DNA from: Sciurus carolinensis | Lineage: Eukaryota; Chordata; Mammalia; Rodentia; Sciuridae | Length of the DNA stretch: 64,000 nt | Direction: 5' to 3' | Assembly: GCF_902686445.1 (NCBI RefSeq) | Contig: NC_062217.1 | Coordinates: 87,291,758-87,355,757 of the forward strand | In this document: in pieces, positions 48,017-60,014 of the stretch | How positions within the stretch are numbered: position 1 is the first letter of the stretch | Layout of the letters: each line of letters begins with the position of its first letter | Position numbers and translations under genes: made by a program | The notes under the pieces: generated by a model | Database searches by the model: none | What the model saw: the letters and a program-made list of their open reading frames with translations, nothing else | What the model was told of the DNA's origin: nothing

Positions 48017-48789
48017 CTGTGGGATAAGGCCCTGTAATGAGACTTGGGGAAAAGCAGCAGTCCAGAACAGGATCCTCCCTGGGGAATTTTCATGCAGGAG
48101 AAGGCGGCAAAGGAGGAGAGGGAGAAGGCCAGCTTGGGGATTGGGAATAGAGGTTAGCCTGGGAAAGGAAAACTGGATAAGGCTTGGTGGGGCAGGGAGA
48201 AAGGAGACTGCCAGCGTAGGAGGCAGTAGTGGAGAGTTCAGGGAGAACCTATTTTGTGTGACTGTGACTGACCAGGTCCTCAGTAGAGGTGGTGGTTGGC
48301 ACTGCTTCTCCACTTTGCTGAAGGTTGTCCTTGATAACCTTCTTGAGGGGACTTTGTGTATGGTCCTTCTAGGCCTAATATGATGCTTTACTCTGCCCTT
48401 CCTTCCACCTGAGCTCATGTTGCTGTCCTGCATACCCACAACTGCCCTGCAGTGCCCTGTACTCACCACATCTACCCCACTGCTCTGTGTACACCTCATC
48501 CTGGGTGCCTCTCAGTGCCAAGCACTGGTCAGTACTTGTTTCACTAAGGTGTCCCTGACAATAGAGTATAACTGGGCCAACTTCAGGAGGGGAGGAATCA
48601 GGGCAACTCCATTAAAGGTGCTGCCTAATGAGCCTCTGGCCCCAGTGGGCTCTCGCATATCTTACAGGGGCTACTCTTGGCCTCTTGACTTCCTCCCTCA
48701 ACCTACTTTGCTCTTTAGAAAGGACAGTGTGCGTGAGGGAGGCCCTTCTCCTCCTGTTATGTATGAAATTCTGAAAGGAAATACTGCCC

Positions 48790-51130
48790 ACTGAAATCCT
48801 ATGTCTAGTAGCAATGTTCTTCAAAAGTGAGGGGGCAATAAGAACATTCCCAGAGAAACAAAAGCTGAAAGAGTTTGTCACCATGAGATCTGCCCTGTGA
48901 GAAATGCTCATGGGAGTCCTGTAGGGTAACATGAAAGGACACAAGAAAGGAACTTAAAGCCAGAGGAAGAAGTAAAAATCTCAATAACAATAACCACATA
49001 GGCAATTGCAAAAGCCAGTGGTATTGTAACAATGATTTTTAACTCCACATTTAATTTCGTACATGATTTAAGAGACAAATACATTTAAATAATTAGGTTT
49101 AACACATTATTGTAACTTTGGTTTGTAATTCCATGTATTTCTATATAATTTAAAAGACTAATTTATTTTCTGACACACAATGTGTAAAATGTAATTTTTG
49201 TGATATTAACAACTGAAGAGGTGGGGTGGAGCTGTAAAAGAGAAGAGTTTTGTATGTTATAGAAATTGAATTGGCTTAACATTAGATTGCAGTTTTAGAA
49301 TTTTTGAAGGTTAAGGTTAATCCCTGTGGTAACCTCAAATAGCTGTGAAATATACACAAAGAAAATGGGAAACTAATGTAAACATTTTGGTACAAAAATT
49401 CAACCAAACACAAAAGAAGATAGTGATGCAGGAGATGAGGGGAAAAAGCTATAAGGCATGTAGAAAACAAACAACAAAATGAAACAAGTGAATTCTTATC
49501 AGTAATTACTTAAAATGTAAATGGATTACACTCTCCCATCAAAAGACAGAGACTGGCAAAATGTATAACAACATAAGATTGAGTTCTATGATGTCTACAA
49601 AGATTCACTTTAAATTCAAAGACACAAATAGGTTGAAAGTGAAAGTAAGGAAAAGATATTTCATGTAAAAACAGACCAAAAGTGAATAAGTCACTAGTAA
49701 TATCAGGCATAATAGACATAGTATCAAACATAACTCAAAAAGGGATAAAGGATATTATATATTAATACAAAGTTTAGTATGTGAAGAAGATATAATTATT
49801 ATAAACATAGATGCAATTAATGACAGGCCAACAAAATATCTGGTTCAAAAATTGAACTGAAGGGAGAAATAATTCTACAATAATGGTTCCATAATAATAG
49901 TTTTACAATAATTCCCATTAATGGACAAAACTACCAGATAAGAGATAAGGAAACAGAAGATCTTGACAACACACTAAACCAACTGGATCTAGCAAACATA
50001 CCCAACATTACTCAACAATAATTACACATTCTTCTATAGTGCCCATGGGACATTTTTCAGAATAGACTATGTGTTAGGCCACAGATTGTCACTGTAATTT
50101 AAGATGATATATATCATAAAAGCGTGTCTGCAATGGAATGAAGTGAGAAATCAGAAACAGAAGGAAAATAGGAATATCCAAAAAATTGTGGAATTAAACA
50201 ACATGCTCTTAACCAATAAGACAAAAAAGAAGTCAAGGAGAAGTTAGAAAATATTTAGAGATGAATAGAAATGAAAACCAAAACCCAAACCAAACAAACA
50301 AAAATTCCTATAAAACTTATGGGACTTAGTGAATGCAGTGCTCAGGAGGAGAATTTATAACTATAAATACTTGTATTAAAGAAAAATAAGAAACAGCTCT
50401 ATGAATAACAATTTTACAGTTTAAGAAATTGAAAAAGAAGAACATAACAACATAAAGCTATCAGAAAGAAGTAAATAGCAAATATTAGAGCACTGATAAA
50501 AACAGACTGGAAAAACAACAGAGAATATTAATGAAATTAAAAGTTGTTTCTTTGAAAAGATCAATACAATTTGCAAATCTTGATGGATTAAGAAAAAAAG
50601 AAGATTCAAATTCCTAAAATTAGAAAAAAGGGTACACCCATTCTTCAGAAATAAAAAGAATTATAAGAATACTACAAATAATTATTTGTCAAAAAATTGG
50701 ACAACCTATGTGTGTCTAGAAGTACAAAATAAGACTAAACTATGAAGAAACAGAAAACATGAATAGACAGGCAACACTAAGCAGGTTGAGAATTCAGAAG
50801 AAAACCCCTTGCATATTTAGTCAAATGATCTTCAAAAAGATTAAGATTATTCAGTGGGAAATGATAATCTTTTTAACACATTATGCTGGGGAAATGGGAT
50901 AAACCAATATGCAAAAGAATGAATCTGGTTGCTTACCTAACAGCATTTATAAAATTAAAGGAAAATGGATCAGAGACCTAAAACAATAAAACTCTTAGAA
51001 GAAAACATATAGGGGAAAAACTTCACGTTCTTGAATTTGACAACGATTTCTTGGATTAACCAAAAGCACAGACAATAAAATGAAAGATAGACAAACTGAA
51101 CTTCATGAAGTCTAAAAGCATCAAAGACAC
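48790..51130 (+). mobile_element. Old L1, sense, left part
   Basis: Starts near the end of ORF1 (CCCAGAGAAACAAAAGCTGA) and proceeds into ORF2, with stops throughout. The same element resumes at about 57715-58030 after later insertions. Confidence 0.65.
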
Positions 51131-51132
51131 TA

Positions 51133-51215
51133 AGGGCTGGGAGCCTAACTCAGTGGCAGAACATATGCTTTACATGCACAAGGTCCTAGGTTTGATCCCC
51201 AGCCCCAAAGTTCAA
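51133..51215 (+). repeat. ID SINE, sense, at the L1 insertion site
   Basis: GGGCTGGGAGCCTAACTCAG, TGGCAGAACATATGC, then GGTTTGATCCCCAGCCCC. The following A-rich tail is where the full-length L1 landed. Confidence 0.8.
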
Positions 51216-51231
51216 ACAAAGAAACAAACAC

Positions 51232-52309
51232 GGGGGCGATCCAAGATGGCAGACTAGAGGGTGACTGCATCTCCAGTCGCTCCAGAACCCAGGAGTTAAG
51301 AAGGGGAGGCATTGAGAGTCTTGGACTAAAATAGAGCGACGGGTGAGTCTGCCCACGGGGTAAAGCTCGGCCTGGGTGGCAGGCCCAGATAGAGGTGGCT
51401 TATCGGAGCAGGGCAGGGCAGCTAGAGTCTTCCACAGGCAGCCCTACGCACTCCGGCGGTGGGCCCCTCCCACACAGCCAACTTCTCCAGGTTCTCAGAG
51501 CAGGCCCCCTAGTGAGAGCCTTTCTGATCAGAACAAGCTCCAAGTCCTGGAGCCAGTGCGGCGTGCTCCCGCCCGCAAGTGGCTTCAGGGACCAGGACAG
51601 GGCAGCCAGAGACTTCCCCAAGCAGCCTGGACCCCTGCGGTGGGAGGTGCCTTTCAAGGCTAGCTTCTTGGAGCAGACCGCCCAGTGAGAGCCTTTCTAC
51701 ATAGAGCCAGCCACAAGTCCCCGAGCCAATGGAGAGCTTCGATCCGCAAGCAGCCTCTGGGATCAGGGCAGGGCAGTCAGAGACTTCTCCAGGCGGCTCT
51801 GCCCACTCCGGCCGCAGGCTCTTTCCATGGGGCGATCCAAGATGGCAGACTAGAGGGTGACTGCATCTCCAGTCGCTCCAGAACCCAGTACTCAAGAAGG
51901 GGAGGCATTGAGAGACTTGGACAAAAATAGAGTCACGGGGTGAGTCTCCCCCACTGGGCGAAACTTGGCCTGGGTGGCAGATACATTTAGGGGTGGCTTA
52001 TCAGAGCAGGGCAGGGCAGCTAGAGTCTTCCCCAGGTAGCCTTGCACACTCCGGCAGTGGGCTCCTCCCACACGGCCAGCTGCACGGTGCAGGCCCCCAA
52101 TGAGAGCCTTTCCGCAGAGAGCCAGCTCCAAGCCCTGGAACCAGTAGGGGGCTAGGGGCAGCTTTCTTCGGAAGCACTGCATTATCAAGTTCCTCCAAGA
52201 CTTCAGGCTACTGAAGGCTAGGAGGTGGTACACTGGACATCTACTGGGACACTATAAGCCAATAGAGGAAATCTGCAATATCTCAGGGTCCCACTGACAG
52301 CTGAGCAAT
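51232..52309 (+). promoter_or_regulatory. L1 5' UTR with tandem promoter-like units
   Basis: The first 115 bases or so, beginning GGGGCGATCCAAGATGGCAG, recur from about 51829, a period near 596. Both copies contain CCAAGATGGC, which matches the YY1-type site that starts many L1 promoters. Related G/C-rich sub-units (GGGCAGGGCAGCTAGAG-like) recur within each copy. Confidence 0.75.
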
Positions 52310-53328
52310 ATGAGAAAACAAGGGAAGAAAATGTCCCAAACAAACCTAGATACTACATCAATAAAACCCAACGACAGCACAGCAGAAGAAATGTCAGAAA
52401 GGGAGTTCAGAATGTACATAATTAAAACAATCAGGGAAGCAAATGAGGAGATGAAAGAGCAAATGCAGGCATTAAATGATCGCACCAATCAACAGTTAAA
52501 AGAACAAATACAGGAAGCAAGAGATCATTTCAATAAAGAGTTAGAGATACTGAAAAAAAAAAACAAACAAACTGAAATCCTTGAAATGAAGGAAACTATA
52601 AACCAAGTTAAAAACTCCATAGAAAGCATAACCAATAGGGTAGAACACCTGGAAGACAGAACCTCAGACATTGAAGACAAAATATTTAATCTTGAAAACA
52701 AAGTTGGCCAAACAGAGAAGATGGTAAGAAATCATGAACAGAATCTACAAGAATTATGGGATATCATGAAAAGGCCAAATTTAAGAATTATTGGGATTGA
52801 GGAAGGCTTAGAGAAACAAACCAAAGGAATGAACAATCTATTCAATGAATAATATCAGAAAATTTCCCAAATCTGAAGAATGAAATGGAAAACCAAGTAC
52901 AAGAGGCTTATAGAACTCCAAATATACAAAATTACAACAGACCTACACCAAGGCACATTATTATGAAAATACCTAACATACAAAATAAAGACAGAATTTT
53001 AAAGGCTGCAAGAAAAAAGAATCAAATTACATTCAGAGGGAAACCAATAAGAATATCAGCAGATTTTTCAATCCAGACCCTAAAAGCTAGAAGGGCCTGG
53101 AACAACATTTACCAAGCCCTGAAAGAAAACGGATGCCAACCAAGAATCTTATACCCAGCAAAACTTACCTTCAAATTTGACTATGAAATGAGATCCTTCC
53201 ATGATAAACAAAAGCTAAAGGAATTTACAAAAAGAAAGCCAGCATTACAGAACATTCTCAGCAAAATATTCCATGAGGAAGAGATGAAAAACAACAATGC
53301 AAATCAGCAACAGGAGGCGATAGCCTAA
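52310..53328 (+). pseudogene. L1 ORF1 (RNA-binding protein), frameshifted
   Basis: ORF1p is the trimeric RNA-binding chaperone of the L1 particle. The first 180 codons (52310-52852) carry the N-terminal part and a long coiled coil with charged heptads. The frame then shifts, and 52885-53328 (147 codons) carries the RNA-recognition and C-terminal domains (YPAKLTFKF near the end). The break is a single-base loss in an A-rich spot at about 52847-52850, just before the TAA that closes the first frame. Total length of about 339 codons fits the family. Confidence 0.88.
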
Positions 53329-53375
53329 AGGAATAGCCAAATAAAGGAGAAACCAAATCATGTCAAAAAACAAAT

Positions 53376-56300
53376 ATGAGTCAAATGACTGGGAATACAA
53401 ATCATATCACGATAATAACCCTGAATATTAATGGCCTGAACTCATCAATCAAAAGACATAGACTGGCAGATTGAATTAAAAAGAAAAATCCAACAATATG
53501 CTGCCTGCAAGAGACTCATCTCATAGAAAGAGATACCCATAGACTAAAGGTGAAAGGATGGGGAAAAACATACCATGCACACGGACACAGCAAAAAAGCT
53601 GGAGTATCCATCCTCATTTCAGATAATGTGGACTTCAAGCCAAAACTAGTCAGAAGGGATAAAGAAGGACATTACATGCTGCTTAAGGGAAGCATAAATC
53701 AGCAAGACATAACAATCATAAATATCTATGCCCCGAACATTGACTCATCCACGTACGTCAAACAAATCCTTCTCAATTCCAGAAATCAAATAGACTACAA
53801 CACAATAATACTAGGCGATTTTAACACACCTCTCTCACCACTGGATAGATCTTCCAAACAAAAATTGAATAAAGAAACCATAGATCTCAATAACACAATC
53901 AACAATTTAGACTTAACCGACATATATAGAATATACCATCCAACAAAGAACGAGTACACTTTCTTCTCAGCAGCACATGGATCCTTCTCTAAAATAGACC
54001 ATATTTTATGCCACAAAGCTACTGTTAGCAAATACAAGAAGATAGAGATACTACCTTGTACTCTATCGAATCATAATGGATTGAAATTAGAAATAAATGA
54101 CAGAATAAAAAACAGAAACTTCTCCAATACCTGGAGATTAAATAATACAGTATTATATGAAGAATGGATAACAGAAGACATCAGGAGGGAAATAAAAAAA
54201 TTCTTAGAAGTAAACGAGAACAAAGACACATCATATCAAAATCTCTGGGACACTATGAAAGCAGTATTTAGAGGAAGATTTATTTCATGGGGCGCATTCA
54301 ACAAAAGAAGTAGAAATCAACAAATAAACGACTTAACACTACAGCTCAAAGCCCTAGAAAAAGAAGAGCAGACCAATACCAAAAGTAGTAGAAGACAGGA
54401 AATAGTTAAAATCAGAGCCGAAATCAATGAAATTGAAACTAAAGAAACAATCAGAAAAATTAACAAAATAAATAGTTGGTTCTTTGAAAAAATAAACAAA
54501 ATTGATAAACCCTTAACCACACTAACAAAGAGAAAGAGGGAGAAAACTCAAATTATTAAAATTTGGAATGAACAAGGAAACATCACAACAGACACAAGTG
54601 AAATACACAACATAATTAGAAGTTATTTTGAAAATCTATACTCCAACAAAATAGAAAATTTTGAAGATATCAACAAGTTTCTAGAGACATATGAATTGCC
54701 TAAACTGAACGAGGAGAACATACACAATTTAAATAGACCAATTTCAAGTAATGAAATAGAAGAAGTCATCAATAGCATACCAACAAAGAAAAGTCCAGGA
54801 CGAGATGGGTTCTCAGCCGAGTTCTACAAAACCTTTAAAGAAGAGCTCATTCCAATACTCCTCAAAGTATTCCATGAAATAGAAGAGGAGGGAACCCTCC
54901 CAAACTCGTTCTATGAAGCCAATATCACCCTGATACCTAAACCAGACAGAGACACATCGAGGAAAGAAAATTTCAGACCAATATCCTTAATAAACATCGA
55001 CGCAAAAATTCTCAACAAAATTTTAGCAAATCGCATACAAAAATACATTAAAAAGATAGTGCACCACGATCAAGTGGGTTTTATCCCAGGAATGCAAGGT
55101 TGATTCAACATTTGGAAATCAATAAATGTCATTCACCATATCAACAGACTTAAAGTTAAGAATCACATGATTATTTCAATAGATGCAGAAAAAGCATTTG
55201 ATAAAATACAGCATTCCTTCATGCTCAAAACACTAGAAAAAATTGGGGTAGTGGGAACATTCCTTAACATTTTAAAGGCCATCTATGCTAAGCCCATGGC
55301 CAATATCATTCTAAATGGTGAAAAACTGAAAGCGTTCCGCCTAAAAACTGGAACAAGGCAGGCATGCCCTCTTTCACCACTTCTATTCAACATCGTCCTT
55401 GAGACTCTAGTCTGAGCAATTAGACAAACCAAAGAAATTAAAGGGATAAGAATTGGAAAAGAAGAACTCAAACTATCCCTGTTCGCTGATGACATGATTA
55501 TATATTTAGAGGAACCTGGAAATTCCACCAGAAAACTTTTAGAACTCATAAGTGAATTCAGTAAAGTAGCAGGTTACAAGATCAATGCTCATAAATCCAA
55601 TGCATTTTTATACATAAGTGATGAATCTTCAGAAAGAGAAATTAGGAAAACTACCCCACTCACAATAGCTTTGAAAAAAATAAAATACTTGGGAATCAAT
55701 CTCACAAAAGAGGTGAAAGACCTCTACAATGAGAACTACAGAACACTAAAGAAAGAAATTCAAGAAAACCTTAGAAGATGGAAAGATCTCCCATGTTCCT
55801 GGATAGGCAGAATTAATATTGTCAAAATGGCCATACTACCTAAAGTGCTATACAGATTCAATGCAATTCCAATTAAAATCCCAATTATGTACCTTGCAGA
55901 AATAGAGCAAGCAATTATGAAATTCATCTGGAAGAATAAAAAACCTAGAATAGCTAAAGCAATCCTCAGTAGCAAGAGCGAAGCTGGGGGTATCGGAATA
56001 CCAGATCTTCAACTCTACTACAAAGCAATAGTAACAAAAACGGCATGGTATTGGTACCAAAATAGACAGGTAGATCAATGGTACAGAATAGGGGATATGC
56101 ACACAAACCCAAATAAATACAATTTTCTCATACTAGACAAAGGGTCCAAAAATATGCAATGGAGAAAAGATAGCCTCTTCAACAAATGGTGCTGGGAAAA
56201 CTGGAAAACCATATGCAACAGAATGAAATTAAACCCCTATCTCTCACCCTACACAAAACTCAACTCAAAATGGATCAAGGACCTCGGGATCAGACCAGAG

Positions 56301-57185
56301 ACCCTGCATCTTATAGAAGAAAAAGTAGGTCCAAATCTTCAACTTGTTGGCTTAGGATCAGACTTCCTTAACAGGACTCCCATAGCACAAGAAATAAAAG
56401 CAAGAATCAACAACTGGGATAGATTCAAACTAAAAAGCTTTCTCTCAGCAAAGGAAACTATCAGAAATGTGAAGAGAGAGCCTACGGAGTGGGAGAATAT
56501 CTTTGCCAACCATACCTCAGATAGAGCGCTAATTTCCAGAATCTATAAAGAACTCAAAAAACTCTACACCAAGAATACAAATAATCCAATCAAGAAATGG
56601 GCTAAGGAAATGAACAGACACTTCACAGAAGATGATGTACAAGCAATCAACAGATATATGAACAAATGTTCAACATCTCTAGTAATAAGGGAAATGCAAA
56701 TCAAAACTACCCTAAGATTTCATCTCACCCCAATTAGAATGGTGATTATCAAGAACACAAGCAACAATAGGTGTTGGCGAGGATGTGGTGAAAAAGGAAC
56801 ACTCATACATTGCTGGTGGGGTTGCAAATTAGTGCAGCCACTCTGGAAAGCAGTGTGGAGATTCCTCAGAAAGCTTGGAATGGAAACACCATTTGACCCA
56901 GCTATCCCACTCCTTGGCCTATACCCAAAGGACTTAAAATCAGCATACTACAGAGATACAGCCACATCAATGTTCATTGCTGCTCAATTCACCATAGCCA
57001 GATTGTAGAACCAACCTAGATGCCCTTCAGTTGATGAATGGATAAAGAAACTGTGGCATATATATACAATGGAATATTACTCCGCAATGAAGAATGATAA
57101 AATTATGGCATTTGCAGGCAAATGGATGAAATTGGAGAATATCATGCTAAGTGAGATAAGCCAATCTCAAAAAACTAAAGGATGA
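53376..57185 (+). pseudogene. L1 ORF2 (endonuclease-reverse transcriptase) with four in-frame stops
   Basis: From the ATG at 53376 to the TGA at 57183-57185 the frame never shifts (1,269 codons, close to the usual 1,275). Premature stops are at 53472, 55101, 55413 and 57006. Signature residues remain. The endonuclease shows ETH near 53515, GDFN near 53815 and a SKIDH segment near 53990. The reverse transcriptase shows FADD at 55482-55493. The C-terminal zinc knuckle (CWRGC ... HCWWGC) lies near 56774-56830. ORF2p nicks target DNA and primes reverse transcription in cis; this copy could not make the full protein. The longest remaining pieces are 53550-55103 and 55494-57008. Confidence 0.9.
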
Positions 57186-57242
57186 ATGATCTCGCTGATA
57201 AGTGGATGAGGACATATAATGGGGGGTGGGAGGGGTTAACAT

Positions 57243-57272
57243 TAGGGTTAGGGTTAGGTTTAGGGTTAGGGA
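57243..57272 (+). repeat. Telomere-like TTAGGG repeats in the L1 3' UTR
   Basis: ATTAGGGTTAGGGTTAGG, a T-inserted copy (TTTAGGG), then TTAGGG and a diverged unit: four to five units in the G-rich 3' UTR of the full-length L1. Confidence 0.85.
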
Positions 57273-57485
57273 TAAGGAGTGTGGTAAGAATGAAGGAAAG
57301 AAGGACTGTATAGAGGGAAAAGAGGGGTGGGAAGGGTGGGGAGGAAGGGAAAAAAATAATGAATCAAACATCATTGCCCTATGTAAACGTATGATTACAC
57401 AAATGGTATGCCTTGACTCCATGTACAAATAGAGAAACAACATGTATCCCGTTTGTATACAATAAAAAAAAAAAGAAACAAACAC

Positions 57486-57714
57486 ACTCTAAGTCTCTTA
57501 TAAGTGTGCTGTATCTCTTCTGTTAGACTGTGAACTCCTATGGGTATGATCTGTGTCTAAGTCATTTTTGGATCTCCCATAGCACTTGCCAATAATCCAA
57601 TAATGTCTCTTGATCAAAAAAAAAAAATTAGGGAGACGGAAAGTAAGAAGAAGAAAAAGAAAGAGGGAGGAGAGGAGGAGGAGAAGTAAAAGAAGAAAGG
57701 CACTATGAGCAGTG
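57486..57714. repeat. Old MIR/L2-like 3' end plus A-rich and purine tracts
   Basis: TTAGACTGTGAACTCC ... GATCTGTGTCTAAGTC resembles the conserved 3' part of MIR/L2 elements. It is followed by a 12-A run and a purine-rich tract to about 57700. Confidence 0.5.
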
Positions 57715-58030
57715 AAAAGGTAACCCACAGAATGGGATAAAATATTTCAAATCATATGTAATAAAATATTAACATTTGGGATATATAGAAATATCCTAAA
57801 ACTCAATAATAGCAAAACAATCTGATTGAAAAATGGTCAAAGAACTTGACATTTGTCCAAGGAAGATATACAAATGGGCAATAAGCACATGAAGACATAT
57901 TCCCCATCATTAGTCATTAGGGAAATATCAATCAAAACCACCATGAGATAACTCCTCATGCCCATTAGGATGGCCACCATCACCACAACCAAAAAATAAC
58001 AACTCATAGCAAGTTTGTGGAACAATTGGA
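57715..58030 (+). mobile_element. Old L1, sense, right part
   Basis: Continuation of the old L1 from 48790-51130 (CCACAGAATGGGATAAAAT ... TGGGCAATAAGCACATGAAG), corresponding to the ORF2 C-terminal region. Confidence 0.65.
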
Positions 58031-58344
58031 ACTCAAAGCAGGTGAAGGTTTCTCCCTCCCGAGAGTCTCCTCCCCATTCTCCCCTGCTCACAATTGGTCC
58101 TAAGGGCTGTAAAAACAGGTGGAGTGGTGGTGGTTTCCCAGGTTGTCCTGAGGGCTAAGGAGGAACTGATGGGCACGTGATGGATTGAACAGAACCATCC
58201 TCATTCTTGACCCTGAGGTGAGCAAGGGTGAGATAGCCTGGAGTTGGAGAGTTTTCCTTAAGTATCAAAGAACTGAATAACACAGTAAGGATGGGAGGGT
58301 CTTTCCTCAAACCCAGTGCCATTTTCTCTCCATACCACACCAGT

Positions 58345-58450
58345 TGAGGACCTTTGATAAGTTGTTTGCATTTCTTATGCCCCTATAAAATGGGGACAAC
58401 ACATGTAAACACACACCCATTTGTCAGTACTGATGTGAGGCTCAGATGAA
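58345..58450 (+). repeat. MIR-like SINE
   Basis: CCCCTATAAAATGGGGACAA followed by GATGTGAGGCTCAGATGAAT matches the MIR core pattern. Confidence 0.55.
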
Positions 58451-58592
58451 TGTATGATGTGTCTTATAACTCATTTGTGCTACAGGCATATGGGTGTTTT
58501 TACCCAGATAAAGTCCCAGAGGGTGTTCCTAGTACAAGTGGGTCAGGGAGGTTGGGTAGAGAGGAGGGGACTCACTCAGCCAAGTGTGATAC

Positions 58593-58675
58593 CTGTGTCC
58601 TGGATCCTGGTCTCTTTCCTGGAATCAACTACTTCTCTCGAGCCCTGAGTATCCAGGTCTTCATAGAACAGGAGA
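58593..58675 (-). CDS. Internal coding exon, cytoplasmic juxtamembrane
   Basis: Acceptor CAGCTCTTCTTTCCAG and donor CAG|GTATCA. It starts with one base completing an AGT codon with the AG end of exon 58878-59040, and ends with one base. It encodes 27 residues (LLFYEDLDTQGS, then REVVDSRKETRIQDT), acidic then basic. Intron to the previous exon: 202 bases. Confidence 0.78.
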
Positions 58676-58877
58676 CTGGAAAGAAGAGCTGGCCTTCAGT
58701 CACATACAAGCACACTGGACTCCACTTGGAACCACCTCACATGTCAGCTCTAGACGGTGTTCTGTCCAGAGCCCACAGGGCCAGGGCAGAGCTCAGCTGC
58801 ACCTGGCTTACAGGAAGGGGCTCACTGTGCCTTCCAGTGGGGCGGGTCTGAGACAGGTGCTTTGGGGAAGAACTCAC

Positions 58878-59040
58878 CTGTCTCTGAGGAGCACATCCTC
58901 AGTGGACATGGGAGGTTGCCTAAGCCTTCTCCACCGAGGCTGCCAAACCTTTACGGGACAGGCCTGGGGCAGAGCAGGTCTCAGCAGGAGGCCTAGGCCA
59001 GTAAGCAATGCAGTCACCAAGCCAGCAGCCAGTAGTACCC
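58878..59040 (-). CDS. Transmembrane-helix coding exon
   Basis: Acceptor CAAACTTCTTCCAG and donor CAG|GTGAGT (strong). The exon opens by completing a Gly codon and encodes a clear membrane helix (VLLAAGLVTALLTGLGLLL), followed at once by a basic stretch (KVWQPRWRRLRQ). The positive side after the helix puts the C-terminal part in the cytoplasm, making this a type I protein. It starts with two bases and ends with two bases, and fits both neighbours. Confidence 0.85.
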
Positions 59041-59716
59041 CTGGAAGAAGTTTGAGTGATGGTCCCTTAGAACCTTCCCAGACCTCTTGGACCCTGTGGT
59101 TCTGGTCTCTGCCTTTGGGCTTTAACTCCACAGTGTTCCCTTCCTGCCACTGATTCCAGCATATTAGTCTCTGATGAGGAGGCTATTCTTCATCCATAGT
59201 ACTTTCTGTGCCTTGAGTGTGTGTGTATGTGCTTGAGGGTATGTATGAGTATGTGTGAGCCGTCTTCCCAAGCCCAGGGACTTGGATCCTCAGCAGTAGC
59301 AGGATAGTGTTCACTCTGCTTGCTGGGCAGGGCTGGATTTCTTCCTGTCTCAAGACCTTGCCTGGATACCTCAGTGCAGATTGTTGACTGATGGAGAAAG
59401 ACAGGAAGGACAGTGGGAAACACAGAGCAAAGACTCTTTGGTCCACAGACTTCAATTAGGCTCCTGTTCCCTGGAGCTGCTCCCAGGAATCATAGGGCCA
59501 AGGAGCGGGGGAAGGGAAGGTGAGAAAGAAGGAAATTCAGGTTTCTTTGCCTGCAAATGACAGCTCTGTAAGGCCAAACTTCACTGTGTCAATGTCACTG
59601 TGCCCGCAGACTCTCTTTGGAACCATGCCTATAGCCACAGAGGAGCTGACATACACTAGAGGCCTTGCCACTTTGTGCCCATCCCTTGGTCCTGGCTGTC
59701 CTGTCCAGGTCAGTAC

Positions 59717-59928
59717 CTGTGATTGCTGCCCAGTCTGGCCCAAGGTTCAGCAGCCTGTGCCTGAGGACGCCAAGCCTGTGGAGCTGATATGGGGAAGAGG
59801 GCTGCACAGGGGCCAGGCCAGGGCCACAGGTTGCCCCTTCCTCCTTCACCAGCACCACGGTGATGCTCTCAGGTCGACCGTTGTCTTGAAACACATATGT
59901 GCCTGGATCTAGGAACTGGTAGGCAAAC
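59717..59928 (-). CDS. Coding exon, end of cupredoxin-like domain and stalk
   Basis: Acceptor CATTTTACTCCCCCAG and donor CAG|GTACTG. It starts with one base (AG|G, Arg) and ends with one base. The translation has a beta-rich pattern (FAYQFLDPGTYVFQDNG, then SITVVLVKEEG) like the last strands of a cupredoxin fold, followed by a Pro-rich stalk leading to the transmembrane exon. The Cys-His ligand pattern of true blue-copper proteins is not seen, so copper binding is not claimed. One Cys follows the strand pair. Confidence 0.82.
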
Positions 59929-60014
59929 CTGGGGGAGTAAAATGAGCCAGAGCATGGGGAGTCAGCCTCAGTGGATTATTCATATCAGACTGAGTCTGGG
60001 TGTCCTCAGGCTTC

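Larger units (their letters stand above)
51232..57471 (+). mobile_element. Full-length L1 with 14-base target duplication
   Basis: AAAGAAACAAACAC at 51218-51231 is repeated at 57472-57485. Between them are a G/C-rich 5' UTR, ORF1, ORF2, a purine-rich 3' UTR, AATAAA (57461-57466) and a short A-tail. The element is structurally complete at about 6.2 kb, but ORF1 has a frameshift and ORF2 has four premature stops, so it should not encode working proteins. It is the youngest L1 in the window by frame preservation. Confidence 0.93.

Noticed and set aside
48141..48499. Long overlapping frames around exon 47856-48016 (minus 47921-48499 and plus 48141-48383)
   Set aside because: The minus frame is not the phase supported by splicing, and the plus frame lacks any support.
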